A stretch of 64,000 nucleotides of DNA, taken from Phocaeicola_A sp045647865 (lineage in GTDB: Bacteria > Bacteroidota > Bacteroidia > Bacteroidales > Bacteroidaceae). The position numbers were made by a program, and so were the translations under genes. The stretch covers positions 135,390 through 199,389 of the forward strand of contig JAZRMW010000041.1 in NCBI GenBank assembly GCA_045647865.1, written 5' to 3'. Positions 42,275 to 53,100 of this stretch are shown here, in pieces. Positions within the stretch are counted from its first letter, which is position 1. Each line of letters begins with the position of its first letter. The notes below the pieces were generated by a model. It did no database searches, was not told the origin of the DNA, and saw only the letters and a list, made by a program, of their open reading frames with translations.

Positions 42275-42945
42275 TTTGTAATCTTATTTGATTGATTTTC
42301 AAGATTATTACTATTCTCTTCTTGCGGACTCTCAGTAGTCAGGTATTTATTATAGAAGAGTAATAGAACCACGATACCACAACTGATTGCAGAGTCTGCA
42401 AAATTAAAGATTGGACTGAAGAAAATAAAGTGCTCGCCACCCACAAAAGGCATCCACGATGGCCAGTTAGTTTCAATCAGAGGGAAGTAGAACATATCCA
42501 CAACCTTACCATAGAACCAAGGTGCATACCCATCGCCTGGAGAAACAAAATGTGCCAACTCATAGTAGGTACTTTCACTAAATATGGCTCCGTAGCAAAC
42601 ACAATCGATGATATTTCCTATAGCACCAGCCAGAATACATGACAAGCAGATTATGTACCCTGTTGGGACATTGTACACAGTTTTCCGGCAAAGTTTCCAT
42701 AAGTAATAGATGATTGCTATTGCAGCTACGATGCGGAAGCTGGTTAGGAACAACTTGTCGAATATTTCCATACCGAATGCCATTCCTGGGTTTTCGGTAA
42801 AGTGAATGTAGAACCAGTCAGCAATGCGGATACTTTCACCTTTATACATGTGGGTCTTTACCCATACCTTAATGGCTTGGTCAATAAGCAAGATTACTGT
42901 CACAATCATGGCTGCAATCCTGCCTCTTGTAAATAGTTTCTTCAT
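42271..42945 (-). CDS. lspA: Lipoprotein signal peptidase (signal peptidase II)
   Basis: A 224-residue inner-membrane aspartyl protease that cleaves prolipoproteins before the lipidated Cys. Four transmembrane helices are visible. The catalytic aspartates are in GAIGNIIDCVCYG and IFNFADSAIS. FTENPGMAFGM is the expected loop. It is longer than the usual 150-170 residues because of an insertion in the middle loop (GDGYAPWFYGKVVDMFYF) and a polar C-terminal tail, both usual in Bacteroidetes. A heptad repeat hairpin separates it from the upstream DksA-like gene. Confidence 0.95.
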   Translation of the reverse strand: MKKLFTRGRIAAMIVTVILLIDQAIKVWVKTHMYKGESIRIADWFYIHFTENPGMAFGMEIFDKLFLTSFRIVAAIAIIYYLWKLCRKTVYNVPTGYIICLSCILAGAIGNIIDCVCYGAIFSESTYYELAHFVSPGDGYAPWFYGKVVDMFYFPLIETNWPSWMPFVGGEHFIFFSPIFNFADSAISCGIVVLLLFYNKYLTTESPQEENSNNLENQSNKITK

Positions 42946-42960
42946 CTTTTCTTTTGGGTT

Positions 42961-43042
42961 ACGAGCTTACAAGTTACAAGCTACAGGTTTCAGGTTGCAT
43001 TGCAACCTCTTGCCCGTAGCTTGTAACTTATCACTTATCACT
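42961..43042. repeat. Two opposed heptad tracts forming a large inverted repeat
   Basis: Left arm: ACGAGCT, TACAAGT, TACAAGC, TACAGGT, TTCAGGT (42961-42995). Right arm: CGTAGCT, TGTAACT, TATCACT, TATCACT (43015-43042). AGTTACAAGCTAC (42972-42984) pairs perfectly with GTAGCTTGTAACT (43016-43028), with AGGTTGCA/TGCAACCT nested inside. It fills the dksA-lspA spacer and starts 3 bp from the dksA-like stop; it may attenuate or protect the transcript. Confidence 0.88.
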
Positions 43043-43045
43043 GAT

Positions 43046-43423
43046 TTACTTTTTCATTTGCTTAGCCTCAATGCTCAGTGTTGCGTGAGGAACGGCGCGT
43101 AATCGCTCGGCTGGAATAAGTTTTCCAGTAACACGACATACACCGTAGGTTTTGTTTTCGATACGAACGAGAGCAGCTTTCAAGTCTCCAATAAACTTCA
43201 ATTGGCGTTCAGCCAAACGTGTAGTTTCCTCTTTACTCATTGTATTACTACCTTCTTCCAGTATCTTGAACGTTGGTGAAGTATCGTCCACTCCATTGCA
43301 ATCGGTATTCATCAACGTTGCTTTCATGGAATCATAATCGCGTTGTGCCAGCTCCAGTTTTTGAAGAATAATAGCACGGAACTCTTCTAACTCGGCATCC
43401 GAGTATCTTGTCTTTTCTGACAT
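43046..43423 (-). CDS. DksA/TraR-family protein with a degenerate zinc finger
   Basis: A 125-residue protein. Residues about 1-85 form the long helical hairpin (SDAELEEFRAIILQKLELAQ, then EETTRLAERQLKFIGDLKAA). The C-terminal finger YGVCRVTGKLIPAERLRAVP keeps the DksA fold pattern, but only one of the four zinc ligands of classical DksA is Cys. Cys-less DksA variants exist and can still bind RNA polymerase. It follows ileS by 35 bp and precedes lspA in the same direction. Likely a transcription factor acting through the secondary channel, by family. Confidence 0.88.
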   Translation of the reverse strand: MSEKTRYSDAELEEFRAIILQKLELAQRDYDSMKATLMNTDCNGVDDTSPTFKILEEGSNTMSKEETTRLAERQLKFIGDLKAALVRIENKTYGVCRVTGKLIPAERLRAVPHATLSIEAKQMKK

Positions 43424-43458
43424 AATGATTTTGTATTTAGGTTAATTGATATGAGGTT

Positions 43459-46400
43459 TTATGCTTTTTCTACGTGAGCAACCAGCTTGAAGTCATCGAA
43501 ATCAAGTTCTGTACCTTCTACTGTTTCGGTCAAATTGAGTGCAGTGGCTTGTACTTGTGTACAGATGTATTCCTTGTAAGCCTCAATAGCGGCATCAGTC
43601 TGTTCATTGCTGCTCAATGTCACATTTATCTTATCGGTAATTTCAAATCCATTGCTTTTACGGATATTCTGGATACGGTTCACCAGTTCACGTGCAATTC
43701 CTTCGCGACGCAGCTCTTCAGTTACCTCAACCTCCAAGGCTACAGTGAGTTTGCCTTCGTTGGCAACCAACCAACCAGGGATGTCTTCATTGATGATTTC
43801 AACATCGGCTACTTCTACTATCAGCGGAGTTCCATCAATTGTCAGCGAGTATGTTCCCTCTTTCTCCAATGTAGCGATGGCTTCCTGATCAAGAGCTTCC
43901 ATAGCAGCAGCCACAGCTTTCATCTGTTTACCGAACTTTTTACCCATTACGCGGAAATTACACTTTACCTTCTTTACCAACAAACCTGTTGATGTCTCTG
44001 CAAAGTTCACTTCCTTTACATTTACTTCGTTCATGATAAGGTTCTTCACAGCTTCAATCTGTGCTTTCTGTTCCTCGTTCACGGTTGGTATCATGATACA
44101 CTGTAGAGGCTGACGTACCTTGATGTTCACTTTCTTACGCAAGGCAAGCGTCATGGATGTAATGTCTTGTGCCATCTTCATGCGTTCTTCTAAGGCAACG
44201 TTAATAAGTTCCTCATTACATTTAGGGAACTTGGCAAGGTGGATGGATTCAACATTGTCGCGACCAGTTGTTGCAATCAAGTCCATGTAGAGTCGGTCAG
44301 CAAAGAAGGGAGCGATAGGAGCCATCAACTTAGCTACAGTCTCTAAGCAAGTATAAAGAGTCTGGTAAGCTGAGAGTTTGTCTGTTGTCATACCTCCACC
44401 CCAGAAGCGCTTGCGGCTCAGGCGTACAAACCAATTAGATAAGTTATCGTTCACGAAGTCTTGAACAAGACGACCGGCACGTGTAGGCTCATAATCGTTC
44501 AAACATGCGTCAACTTCTTTGATGAGTGAGTTCAGCACAGAAAGAATCCAACGATCGAGTTCTGGGCGTTCGTTCATCGGTACCTCTTCTTCGCTGTAGG
44601 TGAATCCATCAATATTGGCATACATGGCAAAGAATGAATATGTATTATATAAGGTACCGAAGAATTTGCGGTTCACTTCTGCCACACCATCTTCGTCGAA
44701 CTTCAGGTTGTCCCATGGGGATGAGTTGGTAATCATGTACCAGCGCAAGGGATCAGAGCCATATTTCTCAATCGCTCCAAAAGGGTCAACAGCATTGCCA
44801 AGGCGTTTTGACATCTTGTTACCGTTCTTGTCCAGTACGAGTCCGTTAGATATTACATTCTTGTATGACACACTGTCGAATACCATTGTGGCAATAGCGT
44901 GCAAGGTGAAGAACCAACCACGTGTCTGGTCCACTCCTTCAGCAATGAAATCGGCAGGGTAGTACGAACGATTGTCAACAATCTCCTTGTTTTCAAAAGG
45001 ATAATGAAGTTGTGCGTAAGGCATGGCTCCAGAGTCAAACCACACGTCAATGAGGTCAAGCTCACGCTTCATGGGCTTACCTGTGGGAGAGACAAGGATG
45101 ATATCATCCACATAAGGACGATGCAAGTCTATCTTGTCATAGTTCTCTTGGGTATAAAGTCCCGGTACGAATCCTGCTTCCTTGTAAGGATTTGTATCCA
45201 TCAGACCAACTTCTACAGACTTTTCCATCTCTTCAAAGAGTTCTTCCAAAGAACCAATGCAGAGTTCCTCACCATCTTCGCTGCGCCAGATAGGTAGGGG
45301 AGTTCCCCAGTAACGTGAACGGCTGAGGTTCCAGTCATTCAAGTTCTCCAGCCACTTGCCAAAGCGTCCTGTACCGGTTGATTCGGGTTTCCAGTTGATG
45401 GTCTTGTTCAGCTCCATCATACGTTCCTTAGCAGCTGTTGAGCGGATGAACCAACTGTCCAGCGGATAGTATAGCACAGGTTTGTCTGTGCGCCAACAAT
45501 GGGGATAGTTGTGCACATGCTTTTCTATCTTGAATGCTTGATTTCCAGCCTTAAGCATCATGCAGATGTAGATGTCAAGCGATTCGGCAGCAGCTGCAGC
45601 CTTCTCGTCAAAACGTCCATCCACAGTGTATTGCGGATCATAGGCGTTCTTCACCCAACGTCCCTCGTATGCTTTGTAGGCTTCCACGTCGATGCAACTC
45701 TTCACGAAGTCTGCATCCAATTCCTCCATCAGATAGAACTTACCGGTGAGATCCACCATGGGACGAGTTTCGCCTTTTTGGTTAATCATGAACAATGAGG
45801 GGATACCTGCTGCACGAGCCACAAAAGCATCGTCCGCACCAAACGTTGGTGCAATGTGTACAATACCCGTACCATCCTCTGTTGTCACATAATCACCGGG
45901 GATTACTCGGAAGGCTTTCTCCTCGGCAGCAGTCCACTTACCCTGCTCGTCCAGTTCCACGGGTTTTACCCATGGGATGAGTTGTTCGTATTCCATACCT
46001 ACGAGGTCAGCACCCTTATACTCACCAACGACTTTGAAGGGAATCAACTTGTCACCAGGCTTATAGGCTTCAAGTTCAATACCTTCAGCTTTTTGATTGA
46101 AATGAGTGTAGAGGAGAGCTTTGGCCAATACTACAGTGATGGGCTGGCCGGTATATCCGTTATAGCTCTGTACGGCTACGTAATCAATTTTTGGACCCAC
46201 ACAAAGAGCTGTATTCGAGGGCAAAGTCCAAGGTGTCGTTGTCCAGGCAATGAAGTAAGGAGTTCCCCATGCTGACATTTCGGGACGCGGATTCTTCATT
46301 TTGAACTGAGCCACACAAGTAGTGTCTTTCACGTCGCGGTAACATCCGGGCTGGTTCAACTCATGTGAACTGAGTCCTGTACCTGCGGCAGGTGAGTAGG

Positions 46401-46944
46401 GCTGTATGGTGTATCCCTTATAAAGGAGGTTCTTGCCATAGAGTTGCTTGAGAAGCCACCATAGGGTCTCGATGTAGCGGTTGTCATAAGTGATATAAGG
46501 GTTTTCCAAGTCCACCCAATAACCCATTTTGTGGGTCAAGTCTGTCCATTCTTTGGTAAACTTCATTACGTCAGTACGGCAATGCTTGTTATATTCGGCC
46601 ACGCTGATGGTCTTTCCGATATCCTCCTTGGTAATGCCTAAAGCCTTCTCAACACCAAGTTCTACGGGCAATCCGTGGGTATCCCATCCGGCTTTACGCT
46701 TCACTTGAAAGCCCTTCATTGTCTTATATCGGCAGAATACATCCTTGATAGTGCGGGCCATTACGTGATGGATACCCGGCATACCATTTGCCGAGGGAGG
46801 ACCTTCGTAAAATACAAACGAGGGACAACCCTCGCGCTCTGTCATACTCTTGTGGAAAACGTCAGCTTCGTCCCACAGTTTCAGTACCTGCTTGTTTACC
46901 TCAGAGAGGTTCAAGTGGCTATGTTCAGCGAATCTTTTATTCAT
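43459..46944 (-). CDS. ileS: Isoleucyl-tRNA synthetase
   Basis: A 1161-residue class I aminoacyl-tRNA synthetase. The HIGH motif appears as GIHHVMA near residues 57-63 and KMSKR (NKMSKRLGN) near 709. The CP1 editing domain lies between (TTPWTLPSNTALCVGP). The C-terminal anticodon-binding part is long, as in the Bacteroidetes/eukaryote-like IleS class, without the C-terminal zinc motif of the E. coli type. The promoter box is at 46986-46994, and the dksA-like, lspA and DUF4296 genes follow. Confidence 0.97.
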   Translation of the reverse strand: MNKRFAEHSHLNLSEVNKQVLKLWDEADVFHKSMTEREGCPSFVFYEGPPSANGMPGIHHVMARTIKDVFCRYKTMKGFQVKRKAGWDTHGLPVELGVEKALGITKEDIGKTISVAEYNKHCRTDVMKFTKEWTDLTHKMGYWVDLENPYITYDNRYIETLWWLLKQLYGKNLLYKGYTIQPYSPAAGTGLSSHELNQPGCYRDVKDTTCVAQFKMKNPRPEMSAWGTPYFIAWTTTPWTLPSNTALCVGPKIDYVAVQSYNGYTGQPITVVLAKALLYTHFNQKAEGIELEAYKPGDKLIPFKVVGEYKGADLVGMEYEQLIPWVKPVELDEQGKWTAAEEKAFRVIPGDYVTTEDGTGIVHIAPTFGADDAFVARAAGIPSLFMINQKGETRPMVDLTGKFYLMEELDADFVKSCIDVEAYKAYEGRWVKNAYDPQYTVDGRFDEKAAAAAESLDIYICMMLKAGNQAFKIEKHVHNYPHCWRTDKPVLYYPLDSWFIRSTAAKERMMELNKTINWKPESTGTGRFGKWLENLNDWNLSRSRYWGTPLPIWRSEDGEELCIGSLEELFEEMEKSVEVGLMDTNPYKEAGFVPGLYTQENYDKIDLHRPYVDDIILVSPTGKPMKRELDLIDVWFDSGAMPYAQLHYPFENKEIVDNRSYYPADFIAEGVDQTRGWFFTLHAIATMVFDSVSYKNVISNGLVLDKNGNKMSKRLGNAVDPFGAIEKYGSDPLRWYMITNSSPWDNLKFDEDGVAEVNRKFFGTLYNTYSFFAMYANIDGFTYSEEEVPMNERPELDRWILSVLNSLIKEVDACLNDYEPTRAGRLVQDFVNDNLSNWFVRLSRKRFWGGGMTTDKLSAYQTLYTCLETVAKLMAPIAPFFADRLYMDLIATTGRDNVESIHLAKFPKCNEELINVALEERMKMAQDITSMTLALRKKVNIKVRQPLQCIMIPTVNEEQKAQIEAVKNLIMNEVNVKEVNFAETSTGLLVKKVKCNFRVMGKKFGKQMKAVAAAMEALDQEAIATLEKEGTYSLTIDGTPLIVEVADVEIINEDIPGWLVANEGKLTVALEVEVTEELRREGIARELVNRIQNIRKSNGFEITDKINVTLSSNEQTDAAIEAYKEYICTQVQATALNLTETVEGTELDFDDFKLVAHVEKA

Positions 46945-47246
46945 GAGCTTATTGTTCTTTTTGTTACCTTTCTTAATTTAAAGGCGCAAAAGTACTGAAA
47001 ATTTTTGAGAGAAGGAAGTAAACATACTGAAAATGTGTTAAGAAGATAACTGATTGAACCGACTCTATGATGTAGTACTCTATGCCGAGGTGGTAACAAT
47101 AGTTTATACTGTCTATGCGGAAAAAGTTTGTTGGAGATAACAGATTGGCCTGTCCTTTGGTTCATTGTCATACAACGGTTTGAACAATTCCCCCGCTGCG
47201 GTGTTTAGCAGTGAGTAGTGAAACTGACAATAGAATATGATTAATT
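46945..47246. other. 302-bp divergent spacer between ileS and the efflux operon
   Basis: It holds the ileS promoter (46986-46994). The remainder shows no repeat, hairpin or TAnnTTTG box facing the efflux genes; their promoter was not identified. Confidence 0.6.
46986..46994 (-). promoter_or_regulatory. -7 box of the ileS operon
   Basis: The minus strand reads TACTTTTGC (TAnnTTTG), 42 bp upstream of ATG 46944. Confidence 0.65.
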
Positions 47247-48635
47247 ATGAAGAAAAGTATTGTTTCAGGATGGTGCATTGTAGGCTTCTGTTTGGGCATG
47301 TATGCACAGGATTTGCAACCCGAAGATGGTGAGGGGATGCCACAACGATGGCCTGCTGACGGAGAATTGTTTGACCAGACTCTGCCCGTCGAAGATGGTT
47401 GGTGGAAAAGGTTTGGTGACTATCAATTGGATTCGCTCATCAGCCTAGCCATGCAGTACAACTTGGATGTTGATGAAGCACTGGCAAGAATTGAGCAGGC
47501 ACGTTTGGGAGTCCTCATTACTCAGGGCAACTACCTGCCGTCCATTGCTATTGGTGGCGGATGGACACGCCAGCAATCAAGTGGAAACATTGGAGGCAGT
47601 GCCCAATGGAATGGGCAATACAATTTGAAGGGGCAGATGACTTGGGAGTTGGATATTTCAGGAAGAATACGCCAGCAGGTGAAAGCCGAGCAAGGAATGT
47701 ACAGGGCTTCAGAGGAGGAGTACCGTGGTGTCATGGTATCCTTGTGTGCTCAAGTTGCCATCGCCTACTTGAACCTCAGACAGTTCCAGCAAGAGCAGGA
47801 AGTGCTGGAGCACAACTGTGAGTCGCAGTTGGCAGTGCTCAAACTGACTGAAGCCCGCTATGCTTCGGGATTGGCCAGTCGCTTGGATGTAGCTCAGGCA
47901 AAGCAAGTGTACTACAGTACCTTGGCCCAATTACCATCCATGAAAGCGCGTGTCACGAATATGATGAATACGTTGGCTGTACTGATGGGGCAGTATCCTC
48001 AAAACCTGATTCAAGGATTGGAGGCACCCGTAGAATTACCCGATTACATCGAGCCAGTGCAAGTGGGCATTCCGGCAGGGTTGATTCGCCGACGTCCTGA
48101 TGTAAGGCAGGCCGAGAGGCAAATTGAGGTGCAGGCGGCACAGCTTGGTGCTGCCAAAAGAGAGTGGTTACCACAGTTCTTCCTCAACGGTTCCATTGGT
48201 TATGCCTCCACTGAACTGAAGCGGCTTGTACGCTCGGGCAGTGTAGAGTGGGAGATAGCTCCATCAATGAGCTGGACTCTCTTCAACGGGGGACAACGAT
48301 ACCATTCTGTGCAGCAGAGTCGTGTCCAACTGGACCTTGCTATCACGGCTTTCAACCAAACTGTGCTTCAAGCTATGCAGGAGGTATCGAATACCATGGC
48401 AGCCTACAGCTACTCCATCGAGCAGATAGTAGCCAATCGTCAGGCTCTCAACCACAGTCGCCAAATGCTCACTCTTTCGCTGGACCTTTACAAACAGGGG
48501 CTTACTACTTTTCAGAGTGTGTTGGATGCTCAGCGGTCGTTGCTGAGTGCTGAAGAGTCATTGGTGCAAGCTCGCGGGGCTTCGCTTACTACCCTTGTGC
48601 AGATGTATCAAGCATTGGGTGGCGGATGGCAGTAA
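47247..48635 (+). CDS. RND efflux outer-membrane factor (TolC/NodT family)
   Basis: A 462-residue outer-membrane channel protein with an N-terminal signal peptide (SIVSGWCIVGFCLGMYAQ). Two internally similar OEP halves are visible: LDSLISLAMQYNLDVDEALA, ARIEQARLGVLITQGNYLPS in the first, and RRRPDVRQAERQIEVQAAQL, KREWLPQFFLNGSIGYA in the second. This gives the usual beta-barrel and coiled-coil tunnel. It forms the exit duct for the adaptor and RND pump encoded next. No lipobox is seen where NodT-type members often have one. Confidence 0.92.
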   Translation: MKKSIVSGWCIVGFCLGMYAQDLQPEDGEGMPQRWPADGELFDQTLPVEDGWWKRFGDYQLDSLISLAMQYNLDVDEALARIEQARLGVLITQGNYLPSIAIGGGWTRQQSSGNIGGSAQWNGQYNLKGQMTWELDISGRIRQQVKAEQGMYRASEEEYRGVMVSLCAQVAIAYLNLRQFQQEQEVLEHNCESQLAVLKLTEARYASGLASRLDVAQAKQVYYSTLAQLPSMKARVTNMMNTLAVLMGQYPQNLIQGLEAPVELPDYIEPVQVGIPAGLIRRRPDVRQAERQIEVQAAQLGAAKREWLPQFFLNGSIGYASTELKRLVRSGSVEWEIAPSMSWTLFNGGQRYHSVQQSRVQLDLAITAFNQTVLQAMQEVSNTMAAYSYSIEQIVANRQALNHSRQMLTLSLDLYKQGLTTFQSVLDAQRSLLSAEESLVQARGASLTTLVQMYQALGGGWQ

Positions 48636-48791
48636 GGAGTGCATACATACTGTATCAGCAATACTGTTTGCAATGAAGTGTCTGCGAGTTCAAGTAAGGG
48701 GATTATAAGGGTATCAGATACTCACGCATGTGTATATGATATTGTAGAAAAAGAAAACAATCCATAATATTAACTTAGAAAAATAAGATGT

Positions 48792-49925
48792 ATGAACCAA
48801 CGAATCTTTCCCATGTTCCTGCTGACAGGTATCGTCTGTCTGGCCGGATGCAGCAGTCATAATTCCGGTAAGCCGGCCCCATCAGCTACAATACCTGTAG
48901 AGGTAGCCCGACCTATAGTGAGAGATGTGGTGCTCACACGCCAATATCCCGGATACCTTTCGGCCGATGCTGCTGTGGAGGTGGTCTGTCGGGTGAACGG
49001 ACAACTTACCCAAAGCAATGTCAGTGCCGGACAGCGTGTACACCGAGGCGATGTGCTCTATATTATCGACCCCACTCCTTACCGCGATGCTATGCAGCAG
49101 GCCGAAGCTGCTCTCAAAACTGCCGAGGCCGAACTTGCTTATGCACAAAGCAGCTACGAGCGTATGCAGCAGGTCATCAAAAGTGAAGCCGTCAGCGAGA
49201 TACAACTTCTTCAGGCTGAAGCCAACGTCAAGAAGGCCGAAGCGGCGATGCACAGCGCCAAAGCCAGTCTGAACACAGCACGTACCAACCTCGGCTATTG
49301 TCACATCAAGGCCCCCATCGATGGGCAAATAACAAAGGGCAACTACAGTGTAGGAGCATATATCCCCGGTGGAGGTACTCCTGCGACCATGGCCACCATC
49401 TATAAGGACGATTTGATGTATGCCAATTTTAGTGTAGCCGACAATCAATGGCTGCGCCAACTACTAATTGAAGAACTTACGAAACATTCGCCCGATAGTA
49501 CCTACTATGTCACTGTTCGCTTGGGCGAGGGTGGAAAGCTCAAGTGGCAGGCAAGGCTCGACTATCTGTCACCCAACATCTCACTCACCACTGGTACTTT
49601 GGACGTGAGAGCCGAACTTCTGAATCCAAACCATCTGCTGAAGGCTGGCTCCTATGTGAGCATCACCCTGCCCGTAGGTAATCAGAAAGATGCACTGATG
49701 GTAAGCGAATCCAGCATCGGAACCGACCAATTGGGCAAGTACCTCTATATAGTATCTGATTCGGGAGTGGTGCATTACCGCCATATCCTTACGGGCGAAC
49801 TTATCGACGACACCTTGCGCATTGTCAAGAGCGGTCTCAGGCCTACAGACCGATACGTCACGCAAGCTCTCATGAAAGTGCACGATGGGATGCACGTAAC
49901 CCCTATACTAAGGAATCAGCAGTAA
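48792..49925 (+). CDS. RND efflux periplasmic adaptor (membrane fusion protein)
   Basis: A 377-residue lipoprotein adaptor: signal peptide and lipobox ending LAGC (Cys near 20). Then come the split lipoyl/barrel-sandwich domain (GYLSADAAVEVVCRVNGQLT, NLGYCHIKAPIDGQITKGNY) around an alpha-helical hairpin (about 95-165), and beta-barrel and membrane-proximal domains. It links the inner-membrane pump to the outer-membrane channel. It starts 156 bp after the outer-membrane gene; the spacer holds no repeat or clear promoter. Confidence 0.94.
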   Translation: MNQRIFPMFLLTGIVCLAGCSSHNSGKPAPSATIPVEVARPIVRDVVLTRQYPGYLSADAAVEVVCRVNGQLTQSNVSAGQRVHRGDVLYIIDPTPYRDAMQQAEAALKTAEAELAYAQSSYERMQQVIKSEAVSEIQLLQAEANVKKAEAAMHSAKASLNTARTNLGYCHIKAPIDGQITKGNYSVGAYIPGGGTPATMATIYKDDLMYANFSVADNQWLRQLLIEELTKHSPDSTYYVTVRLGEGGKLKWQARLDYLSPNISLTTGTLDVRAELLNPNHLLKAGSYVSITLPVGNQKDALMVSESSIGTDQLGKYLYIVSDSGVVHYRHILTGELIDDTLRIVKSGLRPTDRYVTQALMKVHDGMHVTPILRNQQ

Positions 49926-50196
49926 TATTCTTTCACGATACACGATAAAGAGAAGTTGTTGATATCGAATAGATGAAGAAACTGAGAGTTCCGATACTGT
50001 TGGTCTCACCTTAATAGACACTATTAGTCTTACTATTGGTAACACTACTAATCTCGGAAGCAGTCTCTACAAGATCTCATCAGCTTCTCTTTCTTCTTTA
50101 TCCCAATAATACTTTCAAGATGAGGGGACAGACAGCCATTTAACACAATGTTACATCTCCTCACTGACTTACTAACTATCTCAAACAAAGACGTAT

Positions 50197-53100
50197 ATGA
50201 ATTTCTCACGTTTCTTTATCCATCGGCCAATCTTTGCCACCGTATTGGCACTGCTATTTGTGGTGGCTGGTCTCTTGAGCTTGGGTGTTCTACCCATTGC
50301 TCAGTATCCTGATATCACACCTCCCACTGTGCAAGTCAGTGCCACCTATCCAGGAGCCAATGCACAGACAGTTGCCCAAACCGTGGGTGTACCCATCGAA
50401 CAGCAGGTCAACGGTGTGGAGGGGATGATGTACATGAGCTCTACCTCCTCCTCTTCTGGTGAATATCGGCTGACAGTCACCTTCGAGGTGGGGACAGACA
50501 TAGACATGGCTACCGTCATGGTACAGAACAGGGTGAATGCGGCTTTGCCTTCCATGCCCGATGCAGTGAAACAGCAAGGGGTGGAGGTAAGAAAGCAATC
50601 GACGGACATACTGATGTTCCTTACTCTCACTGGTGACTCTCTTTACGATGGTCTCTATCTGGCCAACTATGCGCAGCTGAACATGGCTGATCAACTGGCG
50701 CGCGTCTCCGGTGTGGGAAACGTACAGGTGATGGGCTCGGGGAATTACTCGATGCGTATTTGGCTCGACCCCGAAGCCATGCGTATCCGTGGAATTACTC
50801 CACAAGAGATTTATCAGGCTGTATCCGAGCAAAATATGGAGGTGTCGGCCGGATACGTGGGGCAGGCCACAGGAGTTGGCAGTGACAATGCCTTTCAATA
50901 TGCCCTCAGTGTCAGAGGAAGACTAGCTGATGCTGGAGAATTTGGTAACATCATCCTGCGCACTGGTACGGATGGAGCTATCCTTCGCCTTTCAGATGTG
51001 GCAAGGGTAGAAGTAGGTAGCCAGACATACGGCACTGTATCTCGCGTGAACGGACAGCCTACGGCTGCCATCGCCATCTATCAGTTACCCGGAGCCAATG
51101 CTTTGGATGTGGTTCACGATGTAAAGCTCCGCATGGAGGAATTGGCAGCTTCGCTCCCTCCTGGTGTAGCTTATGAAGTGGCACTCGACACCACCGAGGT
51201 TGTACGTAGCAGTATCCACGAGGTGTTGAAGACCTTCATCGAAGCCACCGTGTTGGTGGTGCTGGTTATCTTCCTCTTCCTGCGTAGTTGGCGGGCGGTC
51301 ATCATTCCTTGTGTCACCATACCAGTTTCCTTGATAGGCACGTTGGCCGTCATGCATCTATTGGGGTTCTCGTTGAATATGCTTACGCTTTTCGGACTGG
51401 TATTAGCCATAGCCATTGTCGTTGACGATGCCATCGTCGTCACCGAGAATGCAAGCCGTCTGCTCGATTCCGGTCGCTATGCTCATGCCGCTGAAGCTAC
51501 TGAGGAGGCCATGCGAGAGATTACGGGTCCCATTGTGGGAGTCGTGTTGGTAATGCTTGCCGTCTTCATCCCAACGACCTTCATCAGCGGCATCAGTGGC
51601 CAACTTTATCGGCAATTTGCACTCACCATAGCCGCCTCTACAGTCATCAGTGGTATCTGTTCGCTCACTCTCTCGCCAGCTATGTGTGCCCTTTTATTGA
51701 AGCGGAGGATTGGCTCATCTACTAGACATGGGGAAAATCATCCAGCGATTGACAGACAGGAATCTGTAGAATCAGTGGAGTCCTTAACACCTCCACAACC
51801 TATGGTCTCACCAACCTCTACCGGCCGCCTTCAACGACTCTTTGACCACGCGGTAGGTCTTTTGCTTGTACGTCCTACTTTGGCTGCTGTAACATTTATC
51901 GTGATGGCTGTGGTTGCTTTCACCTTGTATCACCGTTGGCCCTCGACCTTCATTCCCGAGGAGGACGACGGGTACTTCATGGTGTCGGTGCAACTGCCTC
52001 CTGCTGCATCACTTACCCGTACAGAAGAGGCTTGTTCCAAGGTTGAAGGGCTGCTGGCTTCTTATCCCGAGGTGAAAACCTGTATAAGCATTGCAGGCTT
52101 CAACCTGATGGGAGGCGGCACACAGACCAACGCAGGCACCTTCTTTGTTGTCCTCAAAGATTGGAAGGAACGAAAGGGTAGGGAGCATTCGGCAGCAGCA
52201 GTGGTTGAACGCTTCAACACCGAAGCGTACATAGCAGTACAACAAGCCCAAGTATTTGCCATGATACCACCAGCTATTCCGGGTCTCGGAGCTACGGGCG
52301 GCTTACAATTGGAACTGGAGGACCGTCGCTCGTTGGGCACGGCAGAGATGCAAAAAGCTGTCAATACCTTGATGTCCTCATGGAAAGAGGAACCAGCATT
52401 GGCAGGTTTGAACAGCATCTTTCAGGCCGATGTACCACGCTACTTCCTGGAGATAGACCGTGACAAGGTCCAACTAATGGGGTTGACGATGAATCAAGTG
52501 TTCGAAGCTCTAGCCTACTACATGGGACAAGCATATGTAAATGATTATATGCAGTTTGGCCGCACGTATCAGGTACTGCTTTCGGCAGGTGAACGGTCGC
52601 AACGCAATGCTGATGATGTGTTGCGTCTGAGCGTTACCAATGTAAAAGGAGAAGTGGTACCTTTCAGCAGTTTCACTTGGCTGAAAGAGCAATTGGGGAT
52701 GGATCAGGTGATGAGGTACAACATGTATGACGCAGCCACACTTACCTGTAACGTAGCCCAAGGATACAGTTCGGGCGAAGCCATTCAAGCAATGGAGCGG
52801 TTAGTGGAGCGTCATTTGGGCGACAACTTCGGACACGAATGGACCTCGGTGGCCTACCAAGAACAACAGGCAGGAGGAAGCACATTGTTAGTCTTTGCAC
52901 TGGCATTACTGGTGGCTTTCTTAGTATTGGCTGCTCAATATGAGAGTTGGACAAGTCCTGTAGCTGCTATCATGGGAGTACCTATCGCCTTACTTGGAGC
53001 CGTTGTGGGGTGCTGGCTATTCGGTCTTCCTATCAGCATCTATTCGCAGATAGGTATCATTCTGCTTGTAGCCCTCAGTGCCAAAAATGGTATCCTTATC

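Noticed and set aside
48636..48791. tRNA or small RNA in the efflux operon spacers
   Set aside because: No cloverleaf, T-loop sequence or terminator-like hairpin could be found there or in other spacers.
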